The notes below the pieces were generated by a model that saw nothing but the letters and a program-made list of their open reading frames with translations, did not search any database and was not told the origin of the DNA. The translations under genes and the position numbers were made by a program. A stretch of 19,542 nucleotides of DNA, from NCBI GenBank assembly GCA_902386085.1, contig CABMIA010000038.1:1-19542 (forward strand). The letters are read 5' to 3'. Numbering within the stretch: position 1 is the first letter of the stretch; every line of letters starts with the position of its first letter. Shown one piece after another: positions 14,515 to 19,542 of this stretch. The DNA comes from an uncultured archaeon (GTDB taxonomy: Archaea; Halobacteriota; Methanosarcinia; Methanosarcinales; Methanoperedenaceae).

Positions 14515-14580
14515 TCCGGCGCGCCGATATGAACCCGATGCAGGCATTGTCTCTGAAAATAACACAACCGCAGATGAAAG
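14515..14580. repeat. Repeat R, partial copy
   Basis: This segment matches 14703-14766: CCGGCGC, CCGATATGAACC, TCTGAAAA, TAACA, then CCGCAGATGAAAG. The two lie 188 bp apart in direct orientation, so part of the element is duplicated. Confidence 0.65.
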
Positions 14581-14612
14581 CCCCAGAATTGCGACTCGGG
14601 AGAGCGCATTCA

Positions 14613-14752
14613 CATACGGCTTCGCCATACGTGTCAAGGAACGTAGATAAGCACATATTTTTGTCCTGCGCCGCACATTTATAACAGTCTAAATATTAAT
14701 CCCCCGGCGCCGATATGAACCGACGCAGCCATAGTTTCTGAAAAATAACAAA
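14613..14752. repeat. Interspersed repeat R, copy B
   Basis: This is the second long copy, aligned with 12835-12973. Conserved blocks are GGCTTCGCCATACGTG, AACGTAGATAA, GCACATTTATAACA, TCTAAATATTAAT, CCCCGGCGCCG and TTTCTGAAAAATAACAAA. The TATA-like box and the core keep the same spacing as in copy A. Confidence 0.75.
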
Positions 14753-14795
14753 ACCGCAGATGAAAGCAGATGAACCGGATTTGTTATTATTTTTT
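14703..14795 (+). ncRNA. Candidate small RNA from repeat R, copy B
   Basis: It has the same layout as copy A but is short. The TATA-like TTTATAAC (14678-14685) is followed about 20 nt later by the GC-rich core. The 3' end is a compact hairpin, TAACAAAaCCG (14746-14756) with CGGaTTTGTTA (14776-14786), a 19-nt loop and a T-rich tail (14788-14795). The loop side carries GCAGATGAA twice (14756-14764, 14766-14774). The terminator-like end supports an RNA gene. Expression is unknown. Confidence 0.3.
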
Positions 14796-14830
14796 GAGCG
14801 TCAAATTGGAAACTTTAATTTTGGTGACCT

Positions 14831-14890
14831 ATAAGGACGCCATCCGCACGCAGGCAGATGCGGGCTTGGACGCACCCTGTGGGCGGTGCG
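14831..14890. repeat. GC-rich repeat C, copy 2
   Basis: This is a near-identical partner of 13673-13730, with the 16-mer at 14866-14881. It lies upstream of the AAA ATPase gene. Confidence 0.75.
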
Positions 14891-15010
14891 CTCAGGGGGG
14901 CGCACGGGGGTGGCGAATACACGATAATTGACCTCAATGTTGCGCCAAAATACTTTGCTCACCGAAAGTAATGATAAATCTTATCTATATGGCAATCCTA
15001 TTGGCGGCTT

Positions 15011-16081
15011 ATGAACAAAGAACAAAACGGCATCCAGATCAGAAGTGCTGAGATAGATAATTTCAGAGGAATAAAAGAATGTAAAATTGATGACCTATCA
15101 TTAGTAAACTTGTTTATTGGAATAAATAATTCTAGAAAATCAACTATATTGGATGCAATTTACATAGGCTGTAAAGAGTTTAGAGCATCTTCATTAATTC
15201 CAGTTATAAAAGAGAGAGTGCAACGTGAAGTATTACCTTATGAGATATTTTACAGTTACGACGAGAATTCTAAGGCTGAAGTGAAATTAAAATATAACCC
15301 TGAATATGAATATTCAATCTCGTTTTCCATAGCCCAAGATGAAATTGATGAGGGAGAAAATAAGAAAATCGAAAAAGGGCAGTTGTACTCTTGCTTTGAG
15401 GGCGACAACTCCATTAGAAACTTAACCGCTTATGTAAAAAATAAATCCCCCAACCACTTAGTTAAGTTGACTGTGGGGAAGGAGATAGATAGATATAGTG
15501 ATGGTGCAAGGATTTTTTCCTCAACGATTAATAAGAAGGAATTAACAACTATGTTGGATGCTATGTTAGGGCAGATAAAAATTAATCGTAAAAAGGAAAC
15601 AGACTTAATTAACAGAATGTCAGATATATACAGGGAAGAGTTTGATTATGAATTTATACCAAGGTTAGAAGACAGAAAAGATAAAAGAGTAGCATTCGGT
15701 AATGAAAGAATTTTTTCAGATTTCCATGGAGATGGAATGCAAAGAGCATTGCTTTTTCTATCCGCTCTAGAGCTTACTTCTGATACTGCCATCTTTATCG
15801 AGGAAATAGAGATGTTCCAGCATCCTAAAGCACTAAAAAGGCTCGCTAAACATACGGTTGACCTTGCAATGAAAAATAGAATACAACTATTCATTACCAC
15901 TCACAACTATGATACTTTTGTGGGTTATGCTTTAGATACTCGTAAAAATGATATTAATACTGTAAAGGAACAAGAAAAGTTATTTAGGAGTTATATATTA
16001 ACTAATAAAGATGGCATTGTTGATGCAAAGATTGAGAATGACCCAACTAAGATTGCAGATGAACTCCACTTTAATGATTAG
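15011..16081 (+). CDS. Orphan AAA/OLD-family ATPase with a variant Walker A
   Basis: This 356-residue ABC-type ATPase of the AAA_15/AAA_21-OLD class opens IRSAEIDNFRGIKECKIDDL. Its Walker A, GINNSRKST (37-45), has Arg42 in place of the usual Gly before Lys43. A signature-like FHGDGMQRALLFLSAL (238-253), Walker B AIFIEEIEMFQHP (260-272) and the switch FITTHN (294-299) follow. No C-terminal TOPRIM nuclease is fused, and no RloB, AriB or other effector gene follows, so it is an orphan. Relatives act in phage-defence systems and as DNA-repair-like ATPases. The gene is very AT-rich (16 of 60 G/C at 15061-15120) and sits beside the toxin-antitoxin modules and repeats, consistent with transfer. A TATA-like TCTATATGG (14984-14992) suggests a leaderless mRNA. 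Confidence 0.8.
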   Translation: MNKEQNGIQIRSAEIDNFRGIKECKIDDLSLVNLFIGINNSRKSTILDAIYIGCKEFRASSLIPVIKERVQREVLPYEIFYSYDENSKAEVKLKYNPEYEYSISFSIAQDEIDEGENKKIEKGQLYSCFEGDNSIRNLTAYVKNKSPNHLVKLTVGKEIDRYSDGARIFSSTINKKELTTMLDAMLGQIKINRKKETDLINRMSDIYREEFDYEFIPRLEDRKDKRVAFGNERIFSDFHGDGMQRALLFLSALELTSDTAIFIEEIEMFQHPKALKRLAKHTVDLAMKNRIQLFITTHNYDTFVGYALDTRKNDINTVKEQEKLFRSYILTNKDGIVDAKIENDPTKIADELHFND

Positions 16082-16237
16082 AACTTAATATTTTTTGCGT
16101 CAGACTTCATCTGAATATATATATAAAAATTATATTGTATCAGACAACATTGCCAACACGAATTGAAAGTTTTCTATATTACGAAATATCATCAATCTTC
16201 AATCCCCATCCCCACCCTCCGTCCCGCGCCTCCACAG

Positions 16238-17137
16238 CTAACCCTCCCGTGATTTCTCTCCCGTCAGCGCCTCAAACCCCGTTATGATATCCAGCAGCTC
16301 CTCAGTAATTCGTGACTGGCGCTGGCCGTGGAACTGGGTGCTCAACTCATTCAGGCGCTCATCTATATTCTTCTCAGCAACCTGCATGGCAGAAAGCCGG
16401 CTCGCATTCTCACTTGCAAGCGATTCAACGAAAGCCCGGTACAGGGAGAAAAAGAGATAGTGCCTGACCAGCGAAGAGAAAAGCTCATCCCAGTCCATGG
16501 TAAAGGTGGGCAGGGTTCGTGAGGGCCACTCCTTCTTTTCCAGGCCGAGAAGCCACTCCATGTCAAGAGGCAGGAGATACAGCATATTGGGACTGAAAGC
16601 TGCCCCTGAAACGGGCCTGTTGTAAAAAAGCACGATCTGCTCGATCCCGCGTTCCAGCCGCCACTCCTCGATTTTGACCAGCACCTGCTGCATGACAGCC
16701 GTGATGCCTGAGTGGTTCCCGAAAAAAGAAAAACGCTCCTCCACTTTCTGGCCTGCTTCCTCAAGGCGGGCGATCACACGCTCTCCAAGCGCAAGTATCG
16801 TCCTGTCCTCCTGCCTGACTTTAAGCTCATCCATCCTTTCGATCGCATATTGCGCTATCTGCTCGTTGAACCTGCCGCACAGCCCCTGCTCCGAGCCGAA
16901 AATAACGGCACCGAAGCGGTTTTTCTTTATTTCCTTACCTGTCGCGATCTCACCCGGCCTGTTCCTCATCACGATCTGGAGACCCATTTCTATCGCCCTG
17001 TTGTATTCAACAAGGGACTCCACAGCCTGCCCGTACTCCCGGATGCTCACTGCGGCGAGCACTTTCATCGTCTTTACAAGCGACCGCAGTTCTCTTGCGC
17101 TTTCCATCTTCCTTTTCAGTATTTCAAGCTGTTCCAT
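16238..17137 (-). CDS. atpG: N-type (Na+) F-ATPase gamma subunit
   Basis: This 299-residue central-stalk subunit is encoded by the last gene of the operon. The N-terminal helix [26 protein letters not shown] and the C-terminal helix [42 protein letters not shown] are the two coiled-coil legs that rotate inside the alpha/beta ring. [14 protein letters not shown] is the conserved SDRGLCG-like turn. Ending the operon with gamma after alpha is the N-ATPase order (atpDCQRBEFAG), not the standard F-ATPase order. The start overlaps the end of atpA by 14 nt. No gene follows it in the window; 16082-16237 is AT-rich and then GC-rich spacer. Confidence 0.93.
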   Translation of the reverse strand: MEQLEILKRKMESARELRSLVKTMKVLAAVSIREYGQAVESLVEYNRAIEMGLQIVMRNRPGEIATGKEIKKNRFGAVIFGSEQGLCGRFNEQIAQYAIERMDELKVRQEDRTILALGERVIARLEEAGQKVEERFSFFGNHSGITAVMQQVLVKIEEWRLERGIEQIVLFYNRPVSGAAFSPNMLYLLPLDMEWLLGLEKKEWPSRTLPTFTMDWDELFSSLVRHYLFFSLYRAFVESLASENASRLSAMQVAEKNIDERLNELSTQFHGQRQSRITEELLDIITGFEALTGEKSREG

Positions 17138-18653
17138 CCGACCCTTGCTTTTTTAATGCGTTCCTTGAGACCTCAAGAAGCTCCTCGCGGCTGCTTAGCT
17201 CTTCACCCGACAGGATTTGCCTGTATAATTCAGGCAACTTTATTCCGATCGCTTTCCGGATCATGTTTTTCGCGGATGCTATCTCCTCGATCGGGATATC
17301 ATCAAAGACGCCCGATGTCACTGCCAGGAGAACAGCTATCTGCTCATGAGCAGGGAGAGGATCATATTGGGGTTGCTTCAGCACCTCGCGCACACGCCGC
17401 CCGCGCGCCAGGATCTTGCGCGTCTCCTCATCAAGCCGCGTGCCGAAACGGGCAAAAGTCTCCAGTTCCTCGAACTGGGAATAGGAAAGACGCAGGTCGC
17501 CGGCAACGGCGCGGTACGCAGCCAACTGGGTTTTACCGCCGACGCGCGAAACTGATTTACCAACATCCACCGCAGGAAGGACACCTTCTTCGTACAGCCT
17601 GGGAGAGAGATATATCTGGCCGTCGGTAATGGAGATGAGGTTCGTCGGGATATACGCTGAGATATCCTGGGCCTCGGTTTCGATAACAGGAAGGGCGGTC
17701 AGGGAGCCGCCTGCAAGTAAATGGGTCGACCGTTCAAGGAGACGGGAATGGATGTAGAATATATCGCCCGGATATGCCTCTCTTGCCGGGGGGCGGCGAA
17801 GGAGCAGTGAAAGTTCCCTGTAAGACCGCGCGTGGCGGGTCAGGTCATCGTAAACGACCAGGACATCGCGCCCGTTGTCCATGAAATACTCGGCCATGGT
17901 TGTAGCAGCGTAGGGCGCAACGAAGTTGAGCCCCGGAGCATCCTCGCCTGTTGCGACCACGACAATGCAGTTCTTCAGCGCGTCGTACATGCGCAGGTCG
18001 GCAATTACTTTTGCCACAGATGAACCCTGCTGCCCGATAGCGCAGTAAACGCAGATAACACCCTTATCCCTTTGATTGATTATGGTATCAATGCCAATGG
18101 CAGTCTTCCCTGTCTGCCGGTCGCCCATGATCAGTTCCCGCTGCCCCCTTCCAACCGGAATAAGGGCATCTATGACCTGGATCCCTGTCTGGAGAGGGAC
18201 GGTTACGGGAGCGCGGTCCATGATACCTGGTGCCTCGCGCTCTATCGGTCTTCTCTCAAAAGTTCGCAGGGGCCCGAGTTCATCAAGTGGTCGGCCCATT
18301 GCATCCACTACTCTGCCCAGCAGCGCTTCGCCTACTGGCACGTCCATAACACGCCCTGTGCGGTAGACTTCCTGCCCGGCTTTTATATCCGCGCTTTCAT
18401 CCAGGAGAACTGCCGCGACCTCTTCAGGATCCAGGTTGAAGGCTATCCCCAGCCTGTCGCCCGGAAAGCGGATAAGTTCCTCGGACTTCACGTTCGGTAA
18501 ACCCTGTATCCTGGCAATGCCTCTTCCAACCGACCATATTTCACCTACCTCCTGGAACCGGAGTTTCGGCTCGTACTTTTCCAGCACCTGATCAAGGTCT
18601 GTTAAGGTATCCTCAAGAACCTCTTTCAGCTCTTTATCCTGTTCTTTTCTCAT
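17124..18653 (-). CDS. atpA: N-type (Na+) F-ATPase alpha subunit
   Basis: This 509-residue non-catalytic nucleotide-binding subunit of the F1 head has the N-terminal beta-barrel segment [20 protein letters not shown] (about 36-55). The P-loop is [13 protein letters not shown] (177-189). The QQGSSVAKV and [32 protein letters not shown] blocks and the C-terminal helical bundle are all typical of bacterial-type AtpA. It is a bacterial F-type protein in an archaeal setting, as known for N-ATPases carried beside the native A-type ATPase. The ATG overlaps atpF by 20 nt, and the 3' end overlaps atpG. Length is normal and no defect is seen. Confidence 0.96.
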   Translation of the reverse strand: MRKEQDKELKEVLEDTLTDLDQVLEKYEPKLRFQEVGEIWSVGRGIARIQGLPNVKSEELIRFPGDRLGIAFNLDPEEVAAVLLDESADIKAGQEVYRTGRVMDVPVGEALLGRVVDAMGRPLDELGPLRTFERRPIEREAPGIMDRAPVTVPLQTGIQVIDALIPVGRGQRELIMGDRQTGKTAIGIDTIINQRDKGVICVYCAIGQQGSSVAKVIADLRMYDALKNCIVVVATGEDAPGLNFVAPYAATTMAEYFMDNGRDVLVVYDDLTRHARSYRELSLLLRRPPAREAYPGDIFYIHSRLLERSTHLLAGGSLTALPVIETEAQDISAYIPTNLISITDGQIYLSPRLYEEGVLPAVDVGKSVSRVGGKTQLAAYRAVAGDLRLSYSQFEELETFARFGTRLDEETRKILARGRRVREVLKQPQYDPLPAHEQIAVLLAVTSGVFDDIPIEEIASAKNMIRKAIGIKLPELYRQILSGEELSSREELLEVSRNALKKQGSDGTA

Positions 18654-19431
18654 TTTCCACTTTTACTCCTTCCGCAGCCCTTTGTTCAAGCTCCCTGGAG
18701 ATGTCCTCTTCCAGCGCATCAAGATAGCTGCCCAGGCTCCATTTAATTCTCATGCCCCCGGCGTCCAGTTCAATCCCGCAGACCAGGTCAGGCGATGTCA
18801 TGAATCGTATCCCGGTACCCCCGGTCTTGCCCTGCAATGTTTCCTGGATGCTCTGGCGCATCTTTTGCGGGATCTCAAACGTACTTCTTATAACGATCTC
18901 CTGTTGCTGACGGGATAGCCCGGAGATAGCATTTTTTTCTTTTTCATCAAGGCTGCGCAGGCGTTTAATGAAGGTATTTATAATGTGCTGCTCTAATTCC
19001 TCATCTGCCAGGTCCTTCAGGGCGCGGCGCGCTATTGTATATACCTCTTCCCCGGTGCGCCTTCGCAGGTCTGCAAGAACGGATTCCTTCTCGTGCTGGA
19101 GCGCCTCAAACCATTTGGCTTTACTTTCCAAAACCTCTCCACGCGCTTTTTGGATCAGGTCTTTACGCAAAGCTTCGACCTCTTCCCTTACCTGTGCAAG
19201 CATCTCTTCCTTTTTGTCCTGCAGCTCTTGCTGCTTTTTGCGATAGGATTCTGCTTCGGAAACAGCCTCTTCCTTTTTTTGTTCGGATTCTTTTAACCGC
19301 GAAGCTATTATTGCTTCCCGCTCATCCATGGCTTTTATGATCCGCTTGTACAGGAAATGCCTCAATAAGAGGACAAGCACCAGGAAGTTAATGATCTGGG
19401 CAGTTAAAGTGAAATAATCGATCTGCACCAC
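18634..19431 (-). CDS. atpF: N-type (Na+) F-ATPase b subunit with a C-terminal delta-like domain
   Basis: This 265-residue protein is the peripheral stalk. Residues 1-30 contain the membrane helix ([20 protein letters not shown]). Residues about 35-125 are a long charged coiled coil. The rest looks like the delta/OSCP C-terminal domain: ATPDL-type block [21 protein letters not shown] followed by [14 protein letters not shown] resembles the delta stretch that ends in a single helix. At 265 aa it is much longer than ordinary b subunits, and no separate atpH lies between it and atpA, so a b-delta fusion fits the N-ATPase plan. The GTG start (19429-19431) has GGAGG about 12 nt upstream, inside the end of atpE. 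Confidence 0.9.
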   Translation of the reverse strand: MVQIDYFTLTAQIINFLVLVLLLRHFLYKRIIKAMDEREAIIASRLKESEQKKEEAVSEAESYRKKQQELQDKKEEMLAQVREEVEALRKDLIQKARGEVLESKAKWFEALQHEKESVLADLRRRTGEEVYTIARRALKDLADEELEQHIINTFIKRLRSLDEKEKNAISGLSRQQQEIVIRSTFEIPQKMRQSIQETLQGKTGGTGIRFMTSPDLVCGIELDAGGMRIKWSLGSYLDALEEDISRELEQRAAEGVKVENEKRTG

Positions 19432-19437
19432 TATCTT

Positions 19438-19542
19438 CTATCCTCCTGTCTTTGCCACCACATAATTCCAGAAGGGGTTGGCAAAAATCAGGATAATGGA
19501 TATGACAAAGCAGTAAATTGCGACCGATTCTATCATTGCCAG
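19438..19542 (-). CDS. atpE: N-type (Na+) F-ATPase c subunit, C-terminal fragment at the window edge
   Basis: Only the last 34 residues are inside the window; the gene continues to the right. They form the C-terminal transmembrane helix, LAMIESVAIYCFVISIILIF, then ANPFWNYVVAKTGG and the TAG at 19438-19440. The ion-binding Glu is followed by Ser (IES), and a Tyr lies four residues after that Ser, as in Na+-binding c subunits such as that of Ilyobacter tartaricus (E65, S66, Y70). The Gln/Glu on the N-terminal helix is outside the window, so Na+ specificity is likely rather than shown. The stop lies 6 nt before the GTG of atpF. Confidence 0.88.
   Translation of the reverse strand: MAMIESVAIYCFVISIILIFANPFWNYVVAKTGG

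Larger units (their letters stand above)
14370..15010. other. 641-bp repeat-filled intergenic region
   Basis: No gene is supported. It contains C copy 3 (14377-14407), a partial R copy (14515-14580), R copy B (14613-14752) with its right end (14776-14795), C copy 2 (14831-14890) and a GTGCGC/GCGCAC hairpin (14886-14905). The open frame at 14467-14676 on the minus strand lies across repeats and is not a gene. Confidence 0.65.

Noticed and set aside
14467..14676. 69-aa minus-strand frame in the repeat region
   Set aside because: It spans two partial repeat copies, has no ribosome site and no similarity to a domain.
12835..14890. CRISPR array
   Set aside because: The repeats are few, long, of two kinds and irregularly spaced with genes between them. 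There are no short regular repeat-spacer units.

Overview
The window looks like chromosomal DNA of a methanogen-related euryarchaeon, most plausibly from the Methanosarcinales/ANME-2 side (a Candidatus Methanoperedens-like genome would fit, but this is inference). The reasons are an archaeal STT3/AglB oligosaccharyltransferase, a DUF373 membrane protein, several small archaeal winged-helix regulators, TATA-type promoters with short or absent leaders, multihaem c-type cytochromes, and the end of a bacterial-type Na+-translocating N-ATPase operon of the kind known as a transferred accessory ATPase in some Methanosarcinales.

Layout. (1) 1-5.8 kb, minus strand: a tightly overlapped four-gene protein-glycosylation operon, in transcription order GT2 polyprenyl-phosphate sugar transferase, GT4 glycosyltransferase, polytopic GT-C-like membrane protein, and AglB (cut by the window start). 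(2) 6.0-7.9 kb: two convergent multihaem cytochrome genes, a membrane-anchored six-CXXCH protein (+) and a secreted five-CXXCH protein (-) rich in N-glycosylation sequons, sharing a terminator hairpin. (3) 8.3-11.5 kb: a winged-helix regulator, a DedA/VTT-type membrane protein, a DUF373 protein and two more small winged-helix proteins, separated by AT-rich intergenic DNA with inverted repeats. (4) 11.8-12.5 kb: a RuvC/RNase H-fold protein of unknown role. (5) 12.8-16.1 kb: an accessory island holding a HicBA module (the HicA frame has no ATG/GTG/TTG start), an antitoxin plus MazF/PemK toxin pair, and an orphan AT-rich AAA/OLD-type ATPase. The modules are separated by two families of interspersed repeats. 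One family combines a TATA-like box, a conserved GC-rich core and a T-tailed inverted repeat, so it could be a small RNA gene family. (6) 16.2-19.5 kb, minus strand: atpE (partial), atpF, atpA and atpG, the distal end of an N-ATPase operon, clearly more GC-rich than the island beside it.

How the genes work together. The glycosylation operon would load a sugar onto a polyprenyl phosphate, extend a lipid-linked glycan and transfer it to Asn-X-Ser/Thr sites outside the membrane. The neighbouring secreted cytochrome, with seven sequons, is an obvious candidate substrate. The ATPase genes encode the gamma, alpha and b(+delta-like) subunits and part of the c ring. The toxin-antitoxin/ATPase island is a typical site of gene turnover. 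The least explained part of the window is the repeat system in the island and its relation to the two toxin-antitoxin modules.
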